A stretch of 64,000 nt of DNA, taken from assembly GCF_037975245.1 (NCBI RefSeq), contig NC_092579.1, forward strand, positions 26,081,166 through 26,145,165. The letters are read 5' to 3'. Shown here in pieces: positions 1-13,460 of this stretch; position 1 is the stretch's first letter, and every line of letters begins with the position of its first letter. Origin of the DNA: Apostichopus japonicus (lineage: Eukaryota > Echinodermata > Holothuroidea > Aspidochirotida > Stichopodidae). The translations under genes and the position numbers were made by a program. The notes below the pieces were generated by a model. The model did not search any database. It was not told the DNA's origin and was given only the letters and a program-made list of their open reading frames with translations.

Positions 1-392
1 CTGGGATCACTATGTGTGATTTCAAGGCTTCCAGTTACATGGGATCACTATGTGTGATTTCAAGGTTTACCTTCTAGTAACCTGGGATCACTATGTGTGA
101 TTTCAAGGTTTACATTCTAGTTACCTGGGATCACTATGTGTGATTTCAAGGTTTACCTTCTAGTAACCTGGGATCACTATGTGTGTTTTCAAGGTTTACC
201 TTCTAGTTACCAGGGATCACTATGTGTCAGTTTAAGGTTTACCTTCTAGTTACCTGGGATCATTATGTGGGATTTCCAGGTTTACCTTCTAGTAACCTAG
301 GATCACTATGTGTGATTTCAAGGTTTACAGTTGACTGGGATCACTATGTGTGATTTCACGGTTTACAGTTACCTGGGATCACTATGGGTGAG
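1..392. repeat. 43-bp tandem repeat, open at window start
   Basis: About ten copies of a ~43-bp unit centred on CTGGGATCACTATGTGTGAT followed by TTCAAGGTTTACCTTCTAGT. Each unit holds a short inverted repeat (ATCAC...GTGAT). The last units are shorter (30-38 bp) through loss of the CTTCTAG part, and the array decays after about 392. It runs off the left edge, so its full length is unknown. It has no coding character. Confidence 0.9.
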
Positions 393-2839
393 TGGTAGAA
401 GAAACGCCTCAAATTAAAAATCCATCAGAAGAGTTACCCTGGCCCTTATAGAGCTCTATGTATCTGTTTCGGTGGAGAAGTTGTGTTACCTAATGTGGTA
501 ACTTATCATTGAGATGTGGCATAAATCTGAGCAATGAGTCACTTCAACTTTGTCAAACGAGGTAGACCTTACAGTATAAATAGCAAGTGCATTTTTTCCT
601 GGTTGTGTAAGATAAATATGAAAAACCTCAGAACTATTACCTTTAAGGATGTTCTTAATCCCATGAATAAAATGAAAATATTACATCATATGGGATATAA
701 ATATTCTGCACAGTATCGAAAATACACGGAGGTGACGGGCGATTTGTCCAATATTTTGTCACTACAGCTTCCGAAAAACATCGCGAGGGTGAAAACTTAG
801 AACTAGGAGCAAAATCGCCCCCAGTAAAATGTCACTATGATATGTCATTACTAATTTCAGAGACAGTATCAAACAAATGAGTCATTGGATTATTTTTGTT
901 TGAATAGAACAATTTTGAGTCCCAAAAAAGTTGATATTTTCGATGCAGCCATTCCACGACATTTTCATTGGTGCGGTAATTGAGTCATTGCGGCAATTTT
1001 AGTGTGCATATTAACATGTGTTATGTGCTACTAGCATACGTTGCCTTGTGATTTCTATTGATGCACATGGCCAGTTTGTCTAGCCTATGGCCATTTTAGG
1101 ACATAATTATACACATACTCATTAAGTTTCAGCAATTCCCACCGATAATTGTTTTAACATTTTTCGTGATGGCCTACACTATGTTATGTAAGCGCTATAT
1201 GTACGTACGATCGATCAAACATAGCCTTGGCTCTCAGCCTGAATGTATGGCGGTAAAACGGAGAGATTTCTAATTCCCCACAGGGCCCACCCCAGCAAAA
1301 ACAATAACAAATGAAAAAAAGATGCCCGAATGTAGAAAAAAAATATGGAAAGTTGTTTTTAAAGAGGCCACTATGAAACAGTAGAAGAAGGATTGGCTGG
1401 TTTGAAAACGAAAGGACAACCAGCTATTTTCTGTCAAATTTTACATCAATAAATCAGTTTGTGATTTAAAGAACACATTCATACATTTTTACGATAGTTT
1501 TCCGTATAAAAAGTGTCAAACATGTAACTCATAAAATAGTCGCTGCCCTCAAAATAGCTCCCCCCAAATTGTCACAAGGGCAATATTTGGGGGGGGGGAA
1601 CAGCCCCCATAAAATAGAATTTAGATTTTACCCTGATTTGCATGAACATTAGTTATTCATTTGTTGTGTTTGGCATTCTACTTGCAAGAGGCTGTGAATG
1701 CATCTGCAGACCATACTTTGAATGTTCAAAACGGGTGATGGGTTTTGGAATAAAGTAACAATTGTGCTGAGAAGACAAAAGCATAAAGGGAAGGGAGGTG
1801 CCTTACAGGGGTGAGTTCAACAATGGTGTACTGAATTTGAATAGCAGATTGAAAGACAATGGAACCATATAACATAGATCTAGCAACTTACTAGCAATAA
1901 ATGTCATGACATGCAGTGAGTAAACCTTCAATGGGCAAAGATAAAAAAAATCTGTGTAATGAAAACACCTTTACACTATCAAATATAGATTAATGGAATC
2001 TAGGAGCAGTCTCAGTGCTTCCCCTACATACCAACACCAACAACACAACACCTTATGCAGAGAACATTATTGTGAGGAAAAATGCTGCAAAGACAAATAT
2101 GGTAATACTCTGTATTGGTAGTAATCGTGTAGTCATTCCAACTCTAGATAGCAATGTGAAAGCACTGAAAACAATGACAGCTAAAATAATCAATAAATAG
2201 ATAATAAAAGTTAAGAACAAGATTCCCTTTCATATCAATGTTAGACATGTTGAAGTAATCAGATCCGTAGCAGAGTATCAAGGTTAGTGTACTATAATTA
2301 ACATCTGTTTGGAATAATCCTTATTCTGACAACTTTTTACGTGCTGAAGCATGATGACTGGGTCTTTGATTCTTCAAGATTAAAACTAGTGGCAGCTGCA
2401 GATTGTGTGGAGCAAAGTCTTTAATTAGTAAAGTCACTTTGATTACGTTGTAAAACTCTGAACGACGTTTTATGTAGCAAAAAATTGCAGATGTGTTGTA
2501 AACAATTTTCCTGATTTTCATTTCATGACTTGGCACTGACTGTCACTAAATGATAACAATGTTCAACCCTACCTTCAAGTCAATTAAGGAAATTATTAGA
2601 AATCTTTGAAAGCTTTCTTTTTGGTTCTGTGGTACACTCGTAATATCATGTCAAGTACACATGTCCATAGCTAAGAACATTATGCATTTATAATTTCTTT
2701 CAAAGCTGATTAAAACTATAACAAGAAACAAAGAGGCCTTTTAATTTCATATGAAAGGATTTAATGTGAAATGTACACACAAGGTTCATTCAAGCTTTTC
2801 TTTTGGAGTTATCCTGTTTAAAACACTGACTTAAGAGCT
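393..2839. other. Unassigned non-coding stretch
   Basis: AT-rich sequence with no recognisable gene. An 88-codon open frame at 534-800 (+) resembles no family I know and has no clear splice context. A small C-run/G-run inverted repeat sits at about 1559-1600 (CCCCCCAAATTG then CAATATTTGGGGGG), which could form a hairpin. The rest looks intergenic or intronic. Confidence 0.5.
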
Positions 2840-3745
2840 CTGATGACATCAGCTGACTTTTTACTTCCACAAAAACAATAGAGTTATTGTACTCAATAAG
2901 GTTGATCCAAAGATCACCTATGAAGTTCATCTAAACTTTATTGTAGTAAAGGTATTATACTTAAAAGCTTTTGGACTTAAATCTTTGCTGACCTCAAATG
3001 ACCTTTGAAATCAACAAAAAAACAAACATTTTTGTAATAACTACTGTGAATCCATATATCAAGTATGAACTTCATCCACGTTTTAACTTTTGAAGTTTAT
3101 GTTTTCAAACTCTGACCTGTGTTGACCTCACCTCAAATGACCTTTGACCGTCAGAGAACAATGTGTGCCTTGGACTAACCAGGCAAATCCACTAACGAAT
3201 ATAAATTCATCCAACCTTTTCTTTGAAGTAATCTTATATACAAGGTTTTCAGACCTCTGTCAACACAAATGACCTTTGACCCCTCAGACTACAAATGAAT
3301 CTTGTGCTCATTAAGATGGATTTACATAACAAACTGTGTGATGCTCATCCAAGCTTGACTTTCAGAGTTATCATGTCTACAAGGTTTCACACTGTGACCT
3401 GTTGACCTAAAATTACAGTCTGATGTCCACAGAAATGAACATGTAATCAAATAGGTTGGATCCACTTATGAAGTATGAAGTTCATCCAACTTTTGCAGTT
3501 ATCATTTTACAAAGTTTTCAGACTTTGACCTCTGTTGACCTAAAGTGACATTTGACTTCCATCAATTTTGAAATGTTCTTGTACTCACCAAGATCTACAT
3601 CCCGAGTATAAACTTCATATCCAAGCTTCACTTTGTGAGTTATCGTGTTTACAAGGTGTTGGGCTTTAACCTCCATCAATTTTGATAGGGTTTTGCACTC
3701 AATAAGGTGCTTATATTTGTAAGTTATATTCAAAGAGCAAACTCG
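2840..3745. repeat. Degenerate ~140-bp tandem repeat with TGACCT motifs
   Basis: About six diverged units spaced roughly 140 bp apart. Each has the order: AAGTATGAAGTTCATCCAA, a GAGTTATC-type block, ACAAGGTTTTCAGAC, then TGACCTCTGTTGACCT and TGACCTTTGACC, then a segment like CAATAGGGTTCTTGTACTCA. The same family recurs near 17180-17810 and 46090-46570, with related sequence at 32840-33300, so it is a dispersed tandem family. TGACCT half-sites at one-base spacing occur at 3138-3150 and 3270-3282, each with one base off consensus in the second half. Confidence 0.75.
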
Positions 3746-5340
3746 TCTGCTAAGATAATAAGGTTGAAGCAAACAGATGTATGCAAAGCACTTCCATCTT
3801 TAAGTCAGATATACTGAGCACCCTCTCTGCTAACCTGGGAATGGCACACAACTATACTTTTCAAACCAGGTAACATAGCTATGGCTATTAAAGCCATATT
3901 CATAGAAGATTCTATTCAAACTATTTCATAAGATAGAAAACAGGCACAGTATGCCCATGTAATGACACCAACAGTAGACCTTTCTCCTTGAATTTAATAT
4001 TAGAACAAATGTAATCCAGGCAACAGATGTGGCTCCATGCATGGATCAACACTGACAATTGATGGTATACTGTGGTAGTAGCATGTACATTATATCTTAA
4101 ACTACTTCTAGAATACCTATTCACAACATGACCATCCATTCTATATCCTCCCAATGTGTCTTGCTTGCTCTGATCAAATCAATACACAGAAACAAACAAA
4201 CATACTACATTAAGATTATAAACACTGAAAAGCTGTTTAAGCTTCAGAGTGATTGTTGATTTGTAGAGACAAATAACAGAGGAGGAAACATTTAATCTAA
4301 TAAAAGTAGACAAAGAGAGATTTAATGTAACAGTTATTTTCCGATGATAAATGTAAATTGCAGAAGTTATCACATACTGTAATGAAAGACTTTGACAGGT
4401 CTTTTAGAAGTTGGAAAGTTGATTAAATTGAGTTCACATTACGCACACATAAAGTTAACAAGTGCATATAGAGGAGCGCCTTGACTGACATTAACATGGT
4501 GAGAATTGTTTCGAAGCAAGTGAACTTTTCTCTTCGATTCTGTTACATCTTTTGGAGATTTTAAGACAGAGGAAACAGGTATATAGGTTTATGTCTAATG
4601 TTAACAGCGTGTTTCATTAAATCCATTGTACATAGGTTTAAAAGTTGAGCACAGTTAACTTTTGGTTGCACCAAGTGGGGCAAGTAACAAATACTTTAAT
4701 AGACAATGTCTATATGACTCTAAATTATGAGCAGAATATCAGAGTCCATTAGTACATGATATCTGTTTACAGTAGAAAACATTAATACCACAGTACATGG
4801 ACAAGGAATGTTGACACTGTGTATTAAGAATATAACATCTGTGACATCCTCTTGTTACATTGATAGTCTGGTAATAACATATGGCAACAGGACCCAATGG
4901 TTTCACAAATCACTGAACCAACTATGAGCAATACATGCCATTTGAAACATGTCTGACTGAAAAGCATTAAAAACAATCTCCTGGGTATTCTTTGGTCTTT
5001 GATATGATAAATTAATGTTAGATCATAGCTCACATGCATGTTTACTATTGATCACCTACAATGATGATTCATAATTAACACTTAAACAAAGGTGATCCTA
5101 CATCAAGGCAATTAAGTTAACTCCTTATTATACACTTGTTCAAGCAGCTAAACAAATCCAGCTAATACTACTACGGAAATATCAAGGTTTGGAACATCTT
5201 CATATTCAAGACTATATGCTGGCCTTGCAATGTATGTAAGTGTTTGAATTATGCTCCATTTTTCTTTATTTGTTGTTTATTTTATACTAGCTGATGTTGC
5301 TGCAATACCATCAGCTATTGAATGAACATTGATAATGACA
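3746..5340. other. Unassigned non-coding stretch
   Basis: No gene recognised. The open frames of 60-80 codons on the minus strand (3921-4154, 4179-4373, 4824-5039) have no family resemblance and look like chance frames in AT-rich DNA. Confidence 0.45.
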
Positions 5341-5580
5341 GAAACAGATAACCGAGGAAACTTTCCTTTTTTGTTTCACAGATATTACAATGTCAGCAGT
5401 ATTAACATTGCATTTCAGCTATGATAGCTTCTTAACAGAGTAAAAGACTGAGTTATTACAGAAACAGATAACCGAGGAAACTTTCCTTTTTTGTTTCACA
5501 GATATTACAATGTCAGCAGTATTAACATTGCATTTCAGCTATGATAGCTTCTTAACACAGTAAAAGACTGAGTTATTACA
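5341..5580. repeat. 120-bp tandem duplication, 119/120 identical
   Basis: The segment 5341-5460 is repeated immediately as 5461-5580. I find one difference (G at 5438, C at 5558). Each copy includes a pyrimidine-rich run ending in TTTCACAG, which resembles a plus-strand splice acceptor, but no credible exon follows. The near-identity implies a very recent duplication or an assembly artefact. Confidence 0.92.
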
Positions 5581-8143
5581 CATGCCTATAACATTGTACT
5601 TTATAATCTTGTCAGTAATTGGCCATTCAGTGCTGAAAAGAAAGCAAATAGCCAGAATACTGTAGATGAAAACCAAGAATCCTGAATCAGAAGTAGCTCT
5701 TGCATAGACACTTCTTTGCCTCTAGTTTAAGTGTAGTAAGGCAGAATAAACATTACCAAACTCTGTCAAGGACAAGAGATACTGCTGCTTTTCCTCGTTA
5801 TAGGGCCTACTGTTCCCAGCATTTGAGCTTACAGCATTCTTGAAAGAGTCATTAGATTACCTAAAGCAATATGTTTTTACTAAAATACTTAATCTTGTAA
5901 GTTTTATGCAAAAGCTTCTCTAATTAGGAACACCCTTGGAGTTTTATCATTATAAAAACACTATTATTGAATTAAACCAATTTACTGCCTAAGATTAATT
6001 TTGAGAGCTAGATCGCTCTAGGAAAGAAGTTATGGAGCCTTTCAGCTGTTAATTTAAGTGCACACGCACATTCAGGCAACATTGAATTATTAAGGGTAAA
6101 AAATGTAAATTAAGAGGATTTGACGTCAACATACAACATGACTTCGAGAGTTTCTCTGTAAGATAACCCCCAGACCTGAGTGACTGTTGCTTCTTTGAAT
6201 AACAATTTTAAGATCAAATTAATTATAAATTGATGCATCAGTCTAATTTCTGTTATTTTCTTGAGCTAAAGATACCAGTAGAATGCACAGGATTCAAACC
6301 TCTGGATCAGTCCAGAATTAGATTTAGTCAAAACTCACAGAAAATCTAGTTGGATTTCATCTGGCCTGAGTAGATCAGTCCAAGAGAAACTTGACAACAT
6401 GCAGTCACTGAAACAGTAACTAAATTAACAACTTGTAACCTAAAATATCCAGACAGGAATAGTGCTGGGAACATATCTAAATGATTCAGTATATAAACAG
6501 ATAATCTTCATGGTAAAGAAAGGTTAATCTGCTCCAAGCTGATGAGTTGAATTATTTAGCAATCAGCTCAACAATACATTGTTCATATAAGAGCATCCAT
6601 GAACTCATAAAAAGTCGCTCATTAATTAGATTCAACTGGTTGTATCAATCCATATGCTAGGTGTGTTGACTGAGACACCTGTATGAATCAAATGATAGAC
6701 CGGCGTCATTGGTCAACACACCCTGTTTATAATCAGAGCTTGCTTTAACCAGGATTTTTGACTTATAAAACCTTGATATCACATGATTAGCCAGCTTAAC
6801 TTCTGAAATATTTGGTTTAATACTTTTAAATTACAGATTACTCTGCAATTAACCAAGTTGTTTTGTTCACCAGGATTATCATCCAATGAGTTTGGCTTGT
6901 CACTTGAAAAAAATAGGCTTGTGAAAACAACTCCATATATCAACTGATAATCCAGGTTTATTGGTGAAAAATCTTTGTTTTTTTTAAATAATATATTCAG
7001 TGTTATTCATCGCTTTGTCTGGTCATCCGCCTTTGCCAAACAGAAAGGGTCTGATTTATCAGTTGATAATCCAGGATTGTTATCAATAAACCATGATTAT
7101 CAACTGTAATACCAAGTTTATTTTGAGAAACTTGGTTTCTGTGTGGTATTCCAAATTTGTTACATAACCCAGGTGAACAAGTCTAAAAATACAGGTATAT
7201 CGGACCTGCTTTATGATTCATAACCCAGGTTTACGACACATGAAACTTGGTTTCATATTACTGAGGGTTTTGATCATACATATGATCAGGCAAACATGTT
7301 TGTCCATTTCTAGAACATAAAACATTAGCCCTGTTTACCACATCACCAATATTGGTTGATCCCTGGCTCATGTTATATTCAAAAAACAACACTTGCTAAT
7401 TCCAAGAGAGAAAAAAAAAGCAACTTAATTTAAATGATTACCAAAGCAGTATACCTTGAACATAACATGTATATACCTGGAAAACAATGCCATCCTTGAC
7501 TATTATAATTAAATATATACAACAATAATTTATACAGAATATCATGATTCAATGTCAGTAGACCTGCTTAAGCTCTCTTTACAACAGTACAAGATACACG
7601 GCTGGAACACGTACATCTTCTCTAAACCATTCGGCTTTCTTCTTCCTAGCAGAACCTTGTTTGTGTGACTCTCATTTGATTTGATCATGCCATTATTCAA
7701 TGATCTTCTGAACCTAGTTTAGAAAATGTCAGACCATCCAATCAAGCGTGACATTCCTTTCCCTTTTGCCTCCATTGACCAAGCAAATGGAAACAAAATA
7801 TAGGTAATAAATGTTATTTATGATTCTGTTTATGATTCTGTTTACACCATCAGTGCATTGAGCCTTGTCCAGCCTCCACTCCACCAGGGATTGATAACAA
7901 ATTGCCTGCCAGAGAAGTCAACCAAGTTGCTGCTAATGTATACTTATGCATGGCTTCTAGCATTGCTAAATTAAGAGTAGTAATTAACGGCTTGCCCTGT
8001 TTTCATTGGTCACTCTGCAAGGATGAAAGGCAATATAAAGTGATTATACATGTGTAACTGTGACTAGATATATCTGTACTTTAGGCTATAACTGCTACCA
8101 ACCCCAAGTTGGCATGATATACAGATCAACAAGTCTTCAAATA
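5581..8143. other. Unassigned stretch with repeated AATCCAGG/AACTTGG motifs
   Basis: No gene recognised. Between about 6660 and 7270 the motifs GATAATCCAGG, CCAGGTTTATT and AAACTTGGTTT recur in several arrangements. A 10-bp inverted repeat (GTGTGTTGAC...GTCAACACAC) lies at about 6660-6722. This may be an eroded foldback element, but I could not define its ends. Confidence 0.35.
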
Positions 8144-9875
8144 TGTTGAAGCTATGCCCCACCTGTTTGTAACCTGTTGAAGCTATGTTCCACCTGTATG
8201 TAACCCATTGAAGCAATGTCCCACCTGTTTGTAACCCATTGAACCTATGCCCCACCTGTTTGCAACCGGTTGAAGCTATGCCCCACCTGTTTGTAACCTG
8301 CTGAAGCTATGCCCCACCTGTTTGTAATCTGTTGGAGCCAAGCCTCACCTGTTTGTAACCCATTGAAGCTATGCCCCACCTGTTTGTAACCCTTAAAGCT
8401 ATGCCCAACTTGTTTATAACCTGTTGAAGCTATGCCCCACCTGTTTGTAATCAACATTGGAGCTAAGCCCCACCTGTTTGTAACCCATTGAAGCTAGGCC
8501 CCACCTGTTTGTAACCCTTAAAGCTATGCCTCACCTGTTTGCAACCGGTTGAAGCTATGCCCCACCTGTTTGTAACCTGTTGAAGCTATGCCCCACCTGT
8601 TTGTAATCTGTTGGAGCTAAGCCCCACCTGATTGTAACCGATTGAAGCTATGCCCCACCTGTTTGTAACCCTTAAAGCTATGCCTCACCTGTTTATAACC
8701 TGTTGAAGCTATGCCCCACCTGTTTGTAATCTGTTGGAGCTAAGCCCCACCTGTTTTGAATCTGTTGAAGCTAAGCCCCACCTGTTTGTAACCTGATGAA
8801 GCTATGCCCCACCTGTTTGTAACCCTTAAAGCTATGCCTCACCTTTTTGCAACCTGTTGAAGCTACGCCCCACCTGTTTGTAACCCATTTAGCCTATGCC
8901 CCACCAGTTTGTAACCGTTAAAGCTATGCCTCACCTGTTTGCAACCCTTTAGAGGTATGCCCCACCTGTATGTAACCCATTGAAGCAATGACCCACCTGT
9001 TTGTAACCAGTTGAAGCTATGCCCCACCTGTTTGTAACCCTTAAAGCTATGCCTCACCTGTTTGCAACCTGTTGAAGCTATGCCCCACCTGTTTGTAACC
9101 TGTTGAAGCTATGCCCCACCTGTTTGTAACCCTTAAAGCCATGCCTCACCTGTTTGTAACCTGTTGAAGCTATGCCCCACCTGTTTGCAACCCGTTGAAG
9201 CAATTCCCCACCTGTTTGTAACCCGTTGAAGCTATGCCCCACCTATTTGTAACCCATAAAGCTATGCCTCACCTGTTTGCAACCCGTTGAAGCTATGCCC
9301 CACCTGTTTGTAACCTGTTGAAGCTATGCCCCACCTGTTTGTAATCTGTTGGAGCTAAGCCCCACCTGTTTGTAACCCATTGAAGCTATGCCCCACCTGT
9401 TTGTAACCCTTTAAGCTATGCCTCACCTGTTTGCAACCTGTTGAAGCTATGCCCCACCTGTTTGTAACCCATTGAAGCTATGCCCCACCTGTTTGTAACC
9501 CTTTGAAGCTATGCCCCACCTGTTTGCAACCCGTTGAAGCTATGCCCCACCTGTTTGTAACCCGTTGAAGCTATGCCCCACCTGTTTGTAACCCATTGGA
9601 GCTATGCCCCACCTGTTTGAAACTGTTAAAGCTATGCCTCACCTGTTTGCAACCCGTTGAAGCTATGCCCCACCTGTTTGTAACCCATTGGAGCTATGCC
9701 CCACCTGTTTGTAACTGTTAAAGCTATGCCTCACCTGTTTTGCAACACGTTGAAGCTATGCCCCACCTGTTTGTAACCCGTTGAAGCTATGCCCCACCTG
9801 TTTGTAACCCATTGAGGCTATGCCCCACCTGTTTATAACCTATTGAAGCTATGCCCCACCTGTTTGTAACCCATT
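8144..9875. repeat. 30-bp minisatellite, ~58 copies
   Basis: Continuous array of a 30-bp unit, GTTGAAGCTATGCCCCACCT followed by GTTTGTAACC. Variants cycle among CCCATTGAAGC, CCCTTAAAGC, CTGTTGAAGC and CTGTTGGAGC forms, with occasional deletions of a few bases. Because 30 is a multiple of three, minus-strand frames stay open and read a (YKQVGHSFNG)-like repeat; these are by-products of the array. There is no spacer diversity, so it is not CRISPR-like. Confidence 0.95.
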
Positions 9876-11090
9876 CCCATTTGACTGTTCTGAGCTATTC
9901 TCCTATGTGCTGTAATGTTAGACTTAATCCACACATTGACGACATTTATTTAAGTATTAAAAGTGTCTCTTTCCAAGTAGGGCAGTTCATCTTCATGAAG
10001 AATGCCATACATATTTCAAGAATATATATTCCACACTCAAATCCAGTTTTTCTATACAAATGCTCACATTGATTAGATTTACACAAACAGTTACAAACAG
10101 GTAATGATAGTTCTACAGGATTTGACTCACACTCTAAAGTTGATATATATTCCTACAAGGTCTCATGCAAAGTTGCTATCTATATAGGAACTACTGCCTT
10201 GAAGCATGGAGATAAATATTAACCCCTCTGATGTTTCTTTTCTGCCCAGCATCTGATTGAGTCAAGGCCTCATATCAATCAATCCCTGCACAAGAACTCC
10301 TTATATCAAATTACAATAGCACAGGATGGTCATCAGCCCTACTGGGGTTAAATCCTTCAAATGAAACATTCACTTACTGCTGGAGATGGATCTGTACCAA
10401 TCTTTACCTGTAGAATCACAGCTTAGAGGAAGTAATTAAATTCTACCTCAACAGAAAACAAAGTCTGCAAAAAACCCTCTGTTTTCTTGATTTCACACTT
10501 AAAAGCTTTTTTTTATTGCTTCATCTCTTCAAGCAGGATTTTGAGTTTTGTTCAACAATTTGATGAAACATTACTAAGTATTACTCAACACTAATATGGA
10601 TGTTATTGATCAAACAAAGATAATCTACTTCAATTTGTTTCCCATTTGGAGGGTTAATGTAACCAAATGACATACAATCTGTTCTGGAAAGTTTTGTGTC
10701 CAGTTTTAAGCAATTTGACTTCCCCTGTATGATATGAAATTAAACGACTAATGAAGCTAATTAAAGCTAGCTGCAGTGTAAAGGGACAATTGTATCTGAA
10801 ATTAAACCAGCAAAACGCTTTTCTACAATCAACTCAAAAAAAGGTTGCTGCAAAGATGATGCAGGGATTTTATATCTGTGGTTTAATGTGAGAATGTTGA
10901 GAAGATTATCTCATTACTTTTCTTAAGGATGACATACAAGGATGGCTATCGGTCAGACACTAAACTCACATTTGAGTCAACACTGCTATTCATGAAAGAT
11001 GACAAACTTTTTGTTGATGAGGTCTCCTATGCAAAATATTTTCAGCTTCCAGTAATTGAGGCTCCAGTAAATAAGTTCCAACATTAAACG
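9876..11090. other. Unassigned non-coding stretch
   Basis: AT-rich sequence with no recognised gene or repeat. A 73-codon frame at 9851-10072 (+) starts inside the minisatellite and is not convincing. Confidence 0.4.
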
Positions 11091-11452
11091 CATAGGCGTA
11101 GGAGCCTAATTTGATTTGGGGGAGCTGTAACGACTTGCCCGAAAAATATAACCAACATTTTTCGAGCACGCTCAACATGTTAATGTGCGTATCATATAGG
11201 CCTTCATTGGTTATTACATCACATGCCAATAACATACAATAATTTTCCGTGTAACCCATCCATATTGGTAACATTATTGGGGAAGTCGTTACAATAATAA
11301 TTATAATAATAATATAAGTTTAACCATTAAAAAACACATTGCAAATTATTCTTCTTTCAGTAGGTGCCCGAAAAATTCTCAGCATATTGCCCAAATTTTC
11401 ACAAAAAAAGTTTGGTTGGGGGGGCTGCAGCCCCCCGCCTCCTACGCCTATG
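11091..11452. mobile_element. hAT-type MITE with CATAGGCGTAGGAG termini
   Basis: A 362-bp element bounded by inverted termini CATAGGCGTAGGAG and CTCCTACGCCTATG. Flanking 8-mers ATTAAACG (11083-11090) and ATTTAACG (11453-11460) match at 7 of 8 positions, which fits the 8-bp target duplication of the hAT superfamily. It contains GCCCGAAAAAT motifs and a G-rich/C-rich subterminal pair near the right end. It has no transposase and is non-autonomous. Confidence 0.75.
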
Positions 11453-12044
11453 ATTTAACGTGTTCATGTTCACGAAGATACTGAAGTACCTGTGAGATTT
11501 CTACACAGTAATATCATTGGCTTATTAATCGGTTCTGCGGTAAACATCCATGGGTATTAAAAGTTTGTGTATGAACTACAACTTCAGTCACACAAGAAAT
11601 ACCAGACACAAAATACATGTCGAATGACAATACTTAACACTTTCATTATGGCTGTGGCCTCAATTAAATACATTTAATGATCATTACTTTTTACATCTCT
11701 CAATAGGATATTCATGACCCTCCCAGGTTTGAATCAAAAGCAAGAACCAATGGTCAAATCATTTTTAATGCTAACATTAAAATGTACCTATGAATGAAGC
11801 GAAGGGTAGTTTCCTTTGCCTCTTGTTTGTATAAGAATTTTCATATCGCCATAGATCTTCCTGTTTGATGCGTAAGTGAATACAGAAGGGGAAATAATGT
11901 AGCACTTAAAATGTATTCCTACTTTATTCCAGCCAAATGCGACACATGTGTGGTACACAATTACTACGAAAGCTATTAATTTAATCATGCAAAACGTGAC
12001 TACACATGGGTGCAAATATTTCATTTGGCTGAAAATTAATACAT
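11453..12044. other. Unassigned non-coding stretch
   Basis: About 590 bp with no recognised gene. The minus-strand 78-codon frame at 11788-12024 resembles nothing known to me. Confidence 0.35.
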
Positions 12045-12362
12045 ATATATTTCTGCATGTACACTACCAGTACCAGCAAATGCATTGATGAAATGCAAAC
12101 CGATGAATTTCTTGATTAATCTGTGCAATAATCATATACTCATAACACTTATGGGGATTGGTTATGATATAATAGAAGACAAAACTTCAAAACTAATGTG
12201 GTCAGCGTATATATATTTCTGCATATGTACACTACCAGTACCAGCAAATGCATTGATGAAATGCAAACCCATGAATTTCTTGATTAATCTGTGCAATAAT
12301 CATATACTCATAACTATTATGGGGATTGGTTATGATATAATAGAAGGCAAAACTTCAAATTA
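12045..12362. repeat. ~165-bp tandem duplication
   Basis: Two copies of a ~165-bp segment beginning CATATATATTTCTGCAT, with GTACACTACCAGTACCAGC shortly after, and ending near GGCAAAACTTCAAA. The copies differ by a few substitutions and short indels. The tail motif CTAATGTGGTCAGCGTA occurs near 12194 after copy 1 and again near 12491, suggesting that a third, partly displaced end remains. A 103-codon frame (12085-12396) spans the duplication but reads the same peptide twice and is probably not a gene. Confidence 0.85.
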
Positions 12363-13460
12363 CAGACCAAGTCAGCTAACACATCACTACTTTTAAATCT
12401 TATGCAAGGCATTTTACTGTAGTAAATGGTATATGTTCTTATGAGACAGGGCATTTGAAGTCAATTATATTTGAACCAATGCCAACTGACTAATGTGGTC
12501 AGCGTAAACTCCAAAATCTTAGTGGACATTGCCTCACAATGTTGCAGAAATTACCAACCATGATGTTAGTTTATACAGGCCAAAACTTTGATATGAGCCT
12601 TGAATCAGGAGGCAGTTGGTTGGCCAAACCAAATAGTATGGAAGCTATACATATATACATTGCCAAAAGGTGGCCACTCCCAATGCATCACCTACTACTA
12701 CTGCAATGGCCTCATAAATCACACTAAACATCAACAATGAAGAACTTAAAGACTAATGAATATTTGTTGCTAGAAAATATGACCCTAATAAACAATTTTC
12801 AATTTTCCACCTAAATGAAACAAATGTCTGTCACCCATTAAGTAACTAACATTCATAGAATAAAGAAGCAGATATATCTGAAGATATCTCTCTCCATACT
12901 GATGCACAAGGAGAGCCATGTTGATAAATGTATCCATTACAGTCTTTGATATTTATTCATCATTCAGATATATACTTACAGCTTCGCTCATTAACTTACA
13001 GGAAACATGTCCCCTATTAACTTGTTTTGATTGCAAGCAATGCCCTACTTTGAAAATAAGTACCCACGACAGATCCATTTAGGCTATCATATATCTTAAT
13101 TCTCCACAAGAGTAATTGTATCTCAAGTAACAGTACTCAATGCTGCTCGTGATGCTTATTTTCAGAGTGGCTCTCTTTCATCTTCCTGTCACAATATTTC
13201 ACCCGCTGCTCTTTATGAACGGCAGTCAGTAAATGGGTAATGTCAGGTTTCATCACGTCAAGATCGCTGACCTATACTAATTACCAACGACTGATAAACT
13301 CTATTAAACATTACTTGTTTCCTAAGTTTTAATGGCTGAGCTCCTTGTGAGGTGCTGTCATTACAATCACTAACAGGTAGATCGCAATGAATTACACCAC
13401 AGCTCACTGTAAACTTAAGTACGGCATAGTAGAGGTATGCTAGATGTTTCTCAACATGCC
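12363..13460. other. Unassigned non-coding stretch
   Basis: No recognised gene. A 62-codon frame at 12539-12727 (+) and the left part of a 91-codon frame at 13258-13533 (-) are unsupported. Confidence 0.35.

Noticed and set aside
8144-9875. CRISPR-like array of 30-bp repeats
   Set aside because: The units are directly abutting with no unique spacers, there are no cas genes, and the sequence is animal. It is a minisatellite.
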